A stretch of DNA of 64,000 bases from Archegozetes longisetosus. Lineage: Eukaryota; Arthropoda; Arachnida; Sarcoptiformes; Trhypochthoniidae. The stretch covers positions 11,133,112 to 11,197,111 of the forward strand of contig JAEMBT020000009.1 in the NCBI GenBank assembly GCA_018873245.2. Direction: 5' to 3'. The notes under the pieces are model-generated. The model had not been told where the DNA came from. It ran no database searches and saw nothing but the letters and a program-made list of their open reading frames with translations. Below are positions 36,045 to 45,970 of this stretch, piece after piece (the stretch's first letter is position 1; the number at the start of each line of letters is the position of its first letter). The translations under genes and the position numbers were made by a program.

Positions 36045-37535
36045 TTATATGAAACTTGAAGAATGTACGGTAGAGAAAATAAACATAATATATATAAAGT
36101 GAAAACTGAGAAACAATGTAACTGCACGCATCATCACATATTACTAAGTTATGGTTCTTATCAAAACTTATTCTTGAGAAAACAATTATTTATTGTACAC
36201 AATTCATGCAGAGCTGAGATAATATATTTTCAGCTCTTTTTAATTTTACTTATGATTAGTTTTGTTTGAATGAGACTATTTACTGGTAACTTACAACTTA
36301 TTATACACATTTTGGAGTTTCCTTAACTTTAACCTTTCATGTGAAACTTTACCTGAAAAATGTATGGTATAGAAAACTAAATAGTATGTATGAAAAGTTA
36401 ATTTTAACAAAACTACCAAGTTTAATAGATATAAGTTGTAATTGCAAGCAAAATATCTCAAGTAATGAAGAGCATAAGCTAGCTGTGAGCTGACTGCTCT
36501 TCAAGCTCAATTCTAGTTGTCTTCTAGCTTATAAGCTCGAGCTTCAAGCTCAGGCTATGGTAAAGAAGTGCAGCTCAAGCTCAAGCTCAAGCTGTCGAGC
36601 TTCGAGCTCAGCTCATTTGAAATCGATTTATTTAATAAAACAAAAAGCAGTATTAACCGTAAAATAGTAATGATTATTGAACTGCTTCTCATATGTTAGC
36701 GAATTAGGTGTTAAATTAGATATATCGAATTGAATGATGAGATGCATTCCTGACTTGTGAATCATTGTTTTCAAAATAAATTCTAAACAGAATTTATTGC
36801 AATAACTGTTTATTCGAAGAGAGAATCAATGATGTTTTATGCCTTAAAAGTAATATTTTTTCTATTCACTGCTTAAATCTCTTTATATTCTCAAATAATT
36901 TTCGGAAACTATTCAAAATAAGAGGAAATTGTTTGAAACTGTTATCAACAAGACTTGACAAGAAAGTGGAATACAAAACGCATAACTATTTATAAGTGAC
37001 GCCGATGTAGACGTTTGAATTCATTCTTCAAACTTTACGATCAAAATTAATATATTTTTGCACAAATACTTCATTATAACTTGAGGTAAATGCTTGTTAT
37101 AAAGATTACTACTCATTGTTTTAATTTTTAACATAAGCTCAGTAGCTCAGCTCACAGCTTGGACTCGAGCTTCTTAGTACAAGTGCAGCTCGGGTCAAAT
37201 TTGACAGAAGCGCAGCTTAAAGCTCAGCAATTTTGAGTTGCGCTTATAGAAGCTCGACGTTGAAACTCAAGATTCCAGGTTAATGCTCTTCACTAAAAAT
37301 AAGAGACAAATTCAAACAAAACTACTCATAAGTCAAATTAAAGAGAGTTGAAAATGTATTATCTCAGCTCTGTATGAATTGTGTCCAATAAATAATTGTT
37401 TTCCTAAGGATGACTATGTAGATGATAAGAACTATAAATTAGTAATATCTGATTATGCGCGTAGTTACATTGCTTCTCAATTTTGACTATATATATTTTT
37501 TGTTTTCTCTATCGTACATTTTTCAAGTAAGCTTC
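36045..37535. mobile_element. Element with ~220-bp inverted arms and AGCTC blocks
   Basis: The left arm (about 36045-36270) and right arm (about 37325-37535) are imperfect inverted copies. Examples are GAATGTACGGTAGAGAAAA against its complement at 37505-37530, and GAAAACAATTATTTATTG against 37385-37405. AGCTC/GAGCT-rich blocks lie just inside each arm (36476-36615 and 37130-37270) and are also inverted to each other. A partial copy of the arm lies at 36335-36440. The centre is AT-rich with no intact frame. The layout suits a non-autonomous DNA transposon with subterminal motif arrays, possibly hAT-like. No target duplication was established. Confidence 0.55.
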
Positions 37536-37924
37536 ATAAAATGCTATCTAATATAAAAATGTTATATAGCACTATGTCATTTTTGTTGATTATAGTAGTC
37601 ATTCTTTCACTCTGACTAACAATTGATCAAGTATTGCCACGCATTCTTATTATTCAACACAACCAAGGTTTGAATCAATTAGAAGACTAACAATTTGGAG
37701 AACTAGTTTATTTGGTAAATTATTGCACTGAATAATCAGTTGAAGATTGACTAAAAACATTCTAAATACGGTAATGAATTCAATATTGATCGATCTAGTT
37801 AATGAGTGCTCAAAGTTTTGAAGCTATATTGATTGTACCAAACATAATAAAAACAACAAAGAAGAAGTAACTCAATGGGTAACTTAATAGAGTCTTTAAA
37901 GAGCTGAGATACTAAATGAGCTAA

Positions 37925-38170
37925 AATTCAGTTATGGTTGACGCAAGGTTTGGGTATAGGGGAGTCGTACCATCACCGACAACAACATTGTTTTTCTATG
38001 CCTAGCATCCCTTCACCTAACTTAACTTAAATTAGTTGTATTGGTTAAGTTAGATTAGGTAAGGAGAGTGCTGGCTATAGGAGAACAAAGTTGTAACGAC
38101 ATAACTCTGCTATACCCATTCGCTATATCAACGATAAACCGAACTATAACCCTTTGCCTACATCAGCTGG
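37925..38170. mobile_element. Foldback element with TTAGG-type centre, copy 2
   Basis: GGTTGACGCAAGGTTTGGGT on the left and ACGATAAACCGAACTATAAC on the right. Inner arms CTATGCCTAGCATCCC and GAGTGCTGGCTATAGG are inverted. The centre is TCACCTAACTTAACTTAAAT then GGTTAAGTTAGATTAGG. Confidence 0.55.
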
Positions 38171-38415
38171 ACTGTAGCTATCTCAGTTAAGTTTAAGGTA
38201 AAATGAGTAAAAACTTAAACTTAGCTACTAAGGTAAAAATGGTTTGGCATAAAAATTGCAGGTTATAAAGAATGGAGTTTTAACTCGATTTATAGGTAGT
38301 CCCAATTCAATTCAATTTAATGTTATATATACCGATATATTTTGTTTTTGTCAGCATAGAACATATCGATTGTTAAAACCTATATATTCTATTATTTTTT
38401 GTGATATCATTTAAA

Positions 38416-38766
38416 TACAGTTAACTCTCTCTATAGTGTACGCTATTTGACAAGTCATCTGGTTCGTAGACTATGCATACTTTATCTGATATATTGAAAT
38501 TTCGTTATAATTAGAGCTACCAATTTGTTGTGATCTCAACTTTTTCTAATAAGTAGGAACTGATTGAGGTCTTTAAGTCTTAACTGATACTATGATTGTA
38601 GACTCTAAGTTGGGAGTTTGTTTCTTACTTATTTTCCTATTTTTAGCACAGCTTATTTCTTATAAACAACTCTCAATTTGAAAGTGCAAAACAAATTGGT
38701 AGTTCTAGTTATAATCAATTGGTTTCTAATGCATTATAGTGTTCACTATGACGAGAGGCTACTGTA
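38416..38766. mobile_element. Tigger/pogo-like MITE interrupted by a second element
   Basis: Starts TACAGTTAACTCTCTCTATA and ends TGACGAGAGGCTACTGTA. Its middle, TATCTGATATATTGAAATTT on one side and CAATTGGTTTCTAATGCATT on the other, matches the copies at 14888 and 24287 once the 204 bp between 38512 and 38715 are removed. Confidence 0.65.
38512..38707. mobile_element. hAT-type MITE with perfect 8-bp target duplication
   Basis: 196 bp. Inverted ends are TAGAGCTACCAATTTGTT and AACAAATTGGTAGTTCTA (one mismatch in 18). Directly outside, GTTATAAT occurs on both sides (38504-38511 and 38708-38715), the 8-bp duplication expected for hAT. The element sits inside the Tigger-like MITE and is therefore younger than it. 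It is non-coding. Confidence 0.8.
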
Positions 38767-39099
38767 GGAATTTGTGACATGATCAGTTATGTATTTTAAA
38801 CAAAAATAATTACAATGTCTTAATGTTCATTGAAAACAAGTTAATCTTTCTAAAAGTCAAATCTAAGCTCAAGTTAACTATTGACTAAAGCTTAAGCGAT
38901 CGAAAATTTCAAACTTTATGCTAGTCAATTAAAGTCTATTTGAGATCATTTTTGAGAATGCTTATTCTAGCTATTCCCAAGAGATTACTAAAAACTTCTG
39001 ATAATCTAGCTGCAAATTTGTTCACTCAAATTCACCGTAAATTGCTCGTAATTTATTTGAAATAATTAGTTGACTTTTAGCGATAGATTACATCCTATA

Positions 39100-39335
39100 C
39101 AGTTAGAGACTTTTTAATGACCGATAGTAACTAGAGTAAAGGTGATGCTAAAGGATGTGTCCAACGGGTTATTCATATGTTTATTTGAGTAGATATGATA
39201 AGGAAAAGCACACGTATGTATATGTGTCAGAAGTTGAGAGTGTAAAGCAGAAAAAGTGCTCTAAAACCATAACAACTGGCTTTCTATCAGACACCATCTG
39301 TATCTATCATAGATTATAAAGTTGTAGGGTGTATA
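39100..39335. repeat. Dispersed repeat B, copy 2
   Basis: Carries the ordered words listed for 20837-21050, including GTTAGAGACT, GTAACTAGAGTAA, CTTTCTATCAGACACCATCT and GATTATAAAGTTGTAG. Confidence 0.55.
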
Positions 39336-39983
39336 TATTGAATAGGTGTAATAAAGGTTAAATCTATTTACTTCAGCTATAATACAGTTATGCCTTTTTT
39401 ACACTGATTTGTTACGTATTATAAGGTATTGCAATCCTTTTAAACTGTAATTGTTGTTATCATCAATTATATTCATTTTAGTCATTAAATATTTCAGTTG
39501 TTTTGTTTGTTTTCGCTTAGTTTTAATCTCATTTTTACTATTAGTTACTATTATTTATATCTATTTATTATTATTATTATTATTATTATTGTTATAAAGC
39601 ATTTGATATTTAATAACAATTTATTAAATAATTTATAAAACATTCTATGCATTAAAAATAAGAAATGTCTTAAAGGATGTCAACTAAGGTCAGAATTAAC
39701 TTGACTTAATTTCTAAAAATGAATCACTTTCTATATATAATGCCATCTTGTCGTTGTCTTATTTGCCAATTGGTTTAGACTTGGATCAGTTGTTCAATTA
39801 AATATAAATAATTTCGTCAATTGTTTCGACCATTATTATCATTTCTACTTATCTAATTTGATTAAATTGACTAGCATTAGACATCTATAAGTTTAGGGAT
39901 ACCTTTTAATATCTATTTAATAGATGTAAATATGATTTAACAATATTTGGTAATATTAGGAGAACGAACATCAATTGCAAACT

Positions 39984-42055
39984 ATGGTAAATACTAAAGA
40001 GTCATCTGATGATTCATGTAAGATAACTTTCAATTTACTTTCATTATCATTATGTTTATTATTATTATTATTATCTTTTCATTACAGCTACTTATCCTTC
40101 CATCAGACAAAGTGTCAGCACTTATGGAGTTATCAGTAGTGAAGATCTGAGTAAAAATCATCGAGATGACACTTATTTTCAAGCCACTATTCCTATTCCT
40201 GCCAATATTAACGTATTAATTCTTCATATTCAAATCATTCAGTTTTCATTACAAACTTTGTTTCTTAGTATTCATTTAGTTGGCGGAAACTATGGGCGTT
40301 TACGGGACCCGGATTTCTCATGAGTATTGCATATTTGGATCCCGGAAACATAGAATCAGATCTGCAATCAGGAACTATTGCCCAGTATAGGTTATTATGG
40401 GTTCTCATGTGGTCCACTTTTTTGGGACTTCTTATGCAAAGACTTGCTGCCAGATTAGGAGTGGTCACTGGCTTGCATTTGGCTGAATTGTGTCATAGAC
40501 GCTATCCTAAGCTTCCTCGACTTCTCTTATGGATTATGGTTGAGATTGCAATCATTGGATCTGATATGCAAGAAGTGATCGGAACAGCTATTTCTATATA
40601 TTTGCTTTCTAATAGAATAGTTCCGCTTTGGGCTGGAGTTTTAATAACAATTTTAGATACTTTTACTTTTTTATTGCTCGATAAATATGGTCTCAGAAAA
40701 TTAGAAGCATTCTTCGGATTCTTAATGTAAGCTATATATGATTGCATATTTATATTCTTTACATTCTTCATATTCTTCATATGCATATTCAATAACTTCA
40801 ACTTAATCACCAACAGCACAGTGATGGCCGTAACATTTGGTTACGAGTATTTTAAAGTCCAACCGAATGAGTTGAAAGTAGTTGAAGGTCTAACAATTCC
40901 GTATTGCCAAGGCTGTGGTTCTGATTCTCTAATGCAAGCGGTTGGCATCATTGGTGCCATTATAATGCCTCATAATTTATATTTACACTCAGCACTGGTC
41001 AAATCACGTCGAATTGATAGAAACAAGAAAGAAGAAGTGAAAGACGCAAATCGCTATGTCTTTATTGAATCTGCGATTGCTTTAGGCGTTTCTCTAGTAA
41101 TTAACATCGCAGTGACTGCTGTTTTTGCTCATGGATTGTATCAAAAGACAAATGCACAGATTTATGAGACTTGTACGAGTGCGAATGTAAGTCAAGCTGA
41201 CGTTTTCCCTAATAACAATAGTACAGTCGAAGTGAATCTGTATAAAGCTGGAGTTTTTCTTGGTTGTCAATTTGGTCTTGAAGCCATGTATATTTGGGCC
41301 ATTGGAATATTTGCAGCCGGACAGGTCTGATCTCTCATTTCATAGCTTTGAATTCTAGTTCGATTTCAATTTTAGTTAGACTTCAATTCTAATTCTTTTC
41401 AACTGTTATAGTCTTCAACAATGACTGGAACCTATTCGGGACAGTTCGTAATGGAAGGTTTCTTGAACTTGCATTGGCCACGTTGGAAAAGAGTTTTACT
41501 AACACGAACTATAGCCATAGTTCCAACTCTTCTAATAACATTCTTTCAAAATCTGAATAACCTAAGTAAAATGAATGATCTGTTGAACGCATTAATGAGC
41601 CTTCAATTGCCGTTTGCATTATTGCCTGCATTGACTTTCACCTCCTCCACTAAAGTTATGGGACAGTTCTCTAATGGATTCGTTAATAAATCAGTTGCTA
41701 TTGTTCTCTCCGTTGCTGTCATTTCGATCAACTTGTTTTTTGTCTTTAGTTACGTTAGTGGAAATTTTCCCAATAATATATTCGTTTATATGGCCACCAC
41801 TTTATTTTTCACATACTATCTTATATTTCTATTTTATTTGGTAAGTCATTCACAGAATATTCCTTATTTGAAACTCATTTATCTCTCTCATTATAGAGCG
41901 GATGTCTTTTCGTTGTGCTCGGCTTCCAAAGATTAATCAAATTGCCAATAATTGGCAAATATTTCATTGAGAATGACTATATTGAATACAGTTATCAGTC
42001 TATTGATCATGATACGCAAGAAGCTCCCTCTCAATCAAACCAAGCCTCGAGTTAA
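39984..42055 (+). CDS. Mvl: NRAMP divalent metal transporter (Malvolio/DMT1 type)
   Basis: Six exons (39984-40017, 40088-40212, 40269-40726, 40817-41324, 41412-41840, 41897-42055) join in phase to a 570-residue protein, the usual length for animal NRAMPs. It carries Fe2+, Mn2+ and related ions with protons at the plasma membrane or in endosomes. The core starts at [20 protein letters not shown]. Helix 1 has the metal-site DPGNIESD, and helix 6 has [17 protein letters not shown], where Met and His are expected binding and gating residues. The second intracellular region has [20 protein letters not shown], the NRAMP transport signature. The loop between helices 7 and 8 has Asn-x-Ser/Thr sites (NVSQ, NNST). 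Exon 4 starts CACAGTGATGGCC after caacag, giving [13 protein letters not shown] as in relatives. A 34-bp first exon encodes only [17 protein letters not shown] lies at 42097. The symbol follows the Drosophila orthologue. Confidence 0.93.
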
Positions 42056-43403
42056 AAAATTATATTTAAATTAAGTTTTTACGTTGTTTTACTTTTAATA
42101 AACTATCGAGTCTGTGATCAAATAATATATTTTAGATTGTGTTGAACAATAAAATCTCAGTATTTGATTTATTGTTTACTTTCATGCCTTAAATAGTACA
42201 CAATTTATCAAATGTCAACATTCATTCATAGTGTTGAGCAATGAAAGCACTTTGAATTAAGTTTAAATGATAATAATTTACAATTAGGGGATCAAACGGT
42301 AAATATTTTATAGGAATTAAGCCAAGTATTAGGTATGACAATAGTTATGTAGACAACTCAACTGAATTCAGTGCGAATACATAAGTTTGGTCAGGTCAAA
42401 TTAGGCTCGGCTAATGGCGTTGTACACAAGCAATGGAAGACAGGTTTGAGTGCTCCACATAATCGTTATATACTTAGTACTTGGCGTGAATCAAAGGAAG
42501 TATAAAACAAATATTTACCGGATGAAACTCAATGCTAAAAAGTGAGTGTTATTGTCAATGTGGAATTCAACAGATATGTCATTCGATAGAAGATTCAGTG
42601 AATACTTGTTTGATAGGTGTTTTAGTGGAATATAAGCTGAACAATATTTGAAATTAGTTGATATTTATATTCTACAAATTTGATTTTGATATTTTATTTT
42701 ATTCTTTCTTCTGTATTATATGAGGCATTGAGCTTCTTTATTGCTCATTTAGATACTTATACAAATTTTCATAAGTTCAACGACTAAGTCAGATAAAAAG
42801 TAATATTTTCTTTATGATACTTTCTCACTAATCATCAATTTAGTCCTGCCTTAGAAGTACGAAAGGTTTCCCAGATTTCTAGTTGATTCTATACTAAGAA
42901 TACTCAAAGTTAACAAACTCAAATATAAATATAATTTAGTTGAGTCTACGGGCAATTAGTTGAAATAAATATACTATTTTGAGAATACTTTAAACTTTTG
43001 AAACTTCAATAAAAAGGTGACCTTAAAAATAGCAAATAAGTTGATATATTTAAAAATAAAAGTTACATAAAACAGGGCTGATAAGAAAATTCTGGATTAA
43101 ATTAAAAGTTGCCAAAATTAGGAGCCATCGGAATTTGTGTAAAACAATGTTAAAGGGATTTAACCCAATCCATGATCTTCAAAGAATCCTTGTGGAGTTT
43201 CCTCCTATTAAAGTTTGTTTTTAAATTAATTAATCAAAATAATTGAAAATAAATCAATAATTTATTGAGTGAATGATTGTCTATTTGGGACTACAGTGAG
43301 TTAGGATAGAGGTTACAAAAAAAGGATAGTCCGATAACTACAAAGTATTAGAGATTCATTTGACATGCAATATCTGATATAAACCAAACTCTTTAAAGCA
43401 ATT
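42056..43403. other. Gene-free stretch between NRAMP and AP-1 sigma
   Basis: Holds the NRAMP poly(A) signal AATAAA at 42097-42102. At 43379-43403 the last 24 bp of AP-1 sigma coding sequence are repeated just beyond its stop (GAGTTTGGTTTATA on the minus strand appears twice). Nothing else was recognised. Confidence 0.4.
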
Positions 43404-44271
43404 CTAGTATAAACCAAACTCTCTCAAAGCACTTTCAACCGCTTCGTCCTTTAGTTGAACGAAAACACAAAAGCAACAAACAAGTTAAGTGAACTATAGC
43501 TAAGTTAGACATTATGTAATTATGGATCATACCTCTTGAAGTAAGTCCTGGGCTGCGATTGCTTTTAGTACGTTCTTTTTACTCGTTTCTTGTATTTCTC
43601 CTCCTAGTAGTAATTCGTCTAGTATAAAGTATGCCTTTTCGAAATTGAATATAATATCCAATTCACACACCTATTGTTAGATAAGTATTTTAAATTAGAT
43701 AATACAGTAGTTGTTTAATATGTTGAATCGCTAGCACTGGCAATTAGCATTCATTATAACAAAGTTATAGACTATAGACTATAGAGGCTATAGACTGGTC
43801 AACACTAATCACATCGGATGTCAGGACTGAACTAATGCATTGACAACAGACTCAATATAAAGAGGTATTACTATATAAGAGTTTCAATAACGATACTAAC
43901 ACTTCCAAAATATTTATCCAAAAGTTCGACGTAACGATGAATTACTTCTAATGTCAACAATTCATTATCAGTTTGTTCGATAGCACAACAGAAGTAGAGA
44001 CTGGCATATCTATTAATAAAAATATTTGGTTTAATCATTAATATGACCATAAAGATTTGATATGATAGGTTAGGTTAGGTATCCTCTACCTTTTATACAC
44101 TATTTTGAGATCTTTCCAATCCAAAAATGAACAAAGCTTTGGCTTACGAGCCAGTATCGTAGTGACAAGTTCTCGAGTGATTTTCTTTTTAGCTTTGTCC
44201 GGATGTGCCGCAAACCATTTCTGTAAACGGAGTTTCCCCTGTCGACTGAACAGCAACATGAAGTGCATCAT
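43404..44271 (-). CDS. AP-1sigma: AP-1 complex sigma subunit
   Basis: Four exons (44271-44090, 44009-43901, 43670-43533, 43448-43404) give 157 residues, matching the 158 of human AP1S1. It is the small longin-fold subunit of the AP-1 clathrin adaptor. It acts at the trans-Golgi network and endosomes and helps form the dileucine-cargo site. Exon 1 is the classical [19 protein letters not shown] with [20 protein letters not shown]. Exon 2 gives [20 protein letters not shown] and [12 protein letters not shown], exon 3 [20 protein letters not shown], exon 4 [14 protein letters not shown]. Splice sites are consistent (gtagag, gttagt, gtatga; all AG). The start is the first of two adjacent ATGs, as the family begins MM or M. 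A tttag acceptor-like site lies 8 bp before it, so a 5' noncoding exon is likely. The start is only 44 bp after the stop codon of the upstream gene. Confidence 0.93.
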
Positions 44272-44315
44272 TTTGATATCTAAATCAATTTTATTCAAAA
44301 CTATTAGATCTACAA

Positions 44316-45401
44316 TCACTCAGACTTTGTTTTAGGAAATATGGCTACAATAATTACGTAAATTATTAAACTAATTATTGTTAGTAAAGTTATTGTGTAT
44401 ATTATTAACACTGCATTTTCGTTTGGTAGAAAACATTTCGAGATTGAATAACTATTTGATGTTATTCTAGCTAGCAAAATGCTTGGATTTCTTTTGTTAC
44501 GCCAACTGAATGAAGCCACTGTCCATTCTTCTACTTCATTCTTATGCGTAACTATACAACTGTGATGAGAGTGTCCCGTTAAGACTAGTCGTGGTTTTAG
44601 TTCATCTATTATCAAATCTGTCGACTCTTTTGAGAGACAATCCAATTTCTGGCGATGTTTGATCCTTTTCTCTTCAATTGGTGCCGAATCAGATTCAGTA
44701 CAGATCTCTTCGCTTTCGCGAAAGAAAGGAAAATGCATTAAGACTATTGGAGATATCTTTTTATCTCTAATCGTTTGGCCGATTTTTCTTAATTTATTCA
44801 CCGCATTCACACATAGATAACAATTGTCACCTTCCATTGCTATCGAATTGATTCTAACAAAATGGACGCCATTTCCGGCATCTATCAGATCAACATCTGT
44901 TGAATTAAATGCTGCTTCAAATCTTCGTCTTAAGTATCCGTCGGTCCAGTGATGAAAACCGATATCATGATTGCCGACAACAACATATAGTTTAGTAGAA
45001 CTGGAGTCCACATAAAATAATTGATGAAATCTTGAGACATAAGTATCGAATTGTTGATCAGAAGCCCATAAGCCTTCATCAAAAACATCGCCTAAGATTA
45101 TGACAACATTAGGTTTGAATAAATGCAATGAAGTTTGAAATGATCTGAACATTTGCCATTCTCTTCGTAGTTTATCAAACCAATGACCTTTTATTCGACC
45201 TAATAAGTGAGTGTCTGCTAGTACGATTGCTTTTAAACCTTCATCAGATGGTTGACTGATTCCATCTGAGTTAGATAGCTGCTCTTTTGAAGGCCAGTTA
45301 CATGTTGATATAACCACATAATATATGAGATATTCACAATAAAATATTATTATTGTTGTTGATATAAATGATATTAGTAGTAGTTTTAGTTTTGTATTCA
45401 T
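44316..45401 (-). CDS. MPPE1: GPI-glycan remodelling phosphodiesterase (PGAP5/MPPE1 type)
   Basis: Intronless frame of 361 residues (human about 396). In animals this Mn-dependent enzyme removes a side-chain ethanolamine phosphate from mannose 2 of GPI anchors. This allows GPI-anchored proteins to leave the ER. Calcineurin-type metallophosphoesterase motifs are all present in order: LADTHLLG (D-x-H), [29 protein letters not shown] and [10 protein letters not shown] membrane helix lies near the N-terminus (about 6-29) and another near the C-terminus (about 328-354), so the catalytic domain is lumenal between two anchors, as in PGAP5. The last residues KTKSE form a K-x-K-x-x dilysine retrieval signal, fitting ER-cis-Golgi cycling. 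The start is the ATG just before the first helix. It is divergent from ELP2, 569 bp apart. Confidence 0.9.
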   Translation of the reverse strand: MNTKLKLLLISFISTTIIIFYCEYLIYYVVISTCNWPSKEQLSNSDGISQPSDEGLKAIVLADTHLLGRIKGHWFDKLRREWQMFRSFQTSLHLFKPNVVIILGDVFDEGLWASDQQFDTYVSRFHQLFYVDSSSTKLYVVVGNHDIGFHHWTDGYLRRRFEAAFNSTDVDLIDAGNGVHFVRINSIAMEGDNCYLCVNAVNKLRKIGQTIRDKKISPIVLMHFPFFRESEEICTESDSAPIEEKRIKHRQKLDCLSKESTDLIIDELKPRLVLTGHSHHSCIVTHKNEVEEWTVASFSWRNKRNPSILLARITSNSYSISKCFLPNENAVLIIYTITLLTIISLIIYVIIVAIFPKTKSE

Positions 45402-45970
45402 TTTTATTTTATATTGTCTTCATATAGTTTTTGTTTAGTCATCTTTTAGTCGTCTTTTGGTCTTCTTTTAGTCGTCTTTTAGTCTTCTTTTAGTCTTCTT
45501 TTAGTCTTGATTTTGTCTTCCGTTCAATTAAATATTGACGTTTACGTATTACAATGACTTGTCATTTTTATATACAATTCTAAACTATTTTTAATTAGTA
45601 TTTACCTGTAATTTATTGTTCCTTCTTTTATAAATAAACTATGGACTTTTAGTTGGTCAATGTAAAGATTTTATATTAATTTAAATTTAAATTTGATTTT
45701 GATTTTGATTTTGATTCACCTTTATATGAATATCACTACTGTAACTAAACAACATCATAAATGAATCAATTATTCAATGAATCAACACATTTTCATACTT
45801 TTTGTTACCTTTTTATATCTCAAATATCTGCTGTAACTATGCCAACTGTTACGTGAAATAGTATTTTCTCAGCAAATATTGTAAATATTAGTCACACAAA
45901 CACATGTATTGGGCAAAACTTAAAAGTGAACTGCAACTTATGAAAATATTGAAATCAAAAATAACAAATT
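45402..45970. promoter_or_regulatory. Divergent region between MPPE1 and ELP2, with minisatellite
   Basis: Must contain both promoters. From about 45437 to 45535 it carries about eight degenerate 11-bp units, TCTTTTAGTCG and variants, and at 45690-45717 GATTTT units. I see no clear TATA box or other core element. Confidence 0.35.

Larger units (their letters stand above)
32102..39983. other. 7.9-kb gene-free, repeat-rich region
   Basis: No protein gene was recognised. The named contents are repeat pair C (32170 and 34720), foldback elements (33250 and 37925), a MITE A copy, two Tigger-like MITEs, a long inverted repeat (36045-37535) and repeat B copy 2. A (TTA)n run lies at about 39567-39588. 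Open frames at 34365 and 36063 fall inside repeats. Confidence 0.45.

Noticed and set aside
36063-36269. 68-codon frame
   Set aside because: It lies wholly within the left arm of the long inverted repeat and has no family motif.
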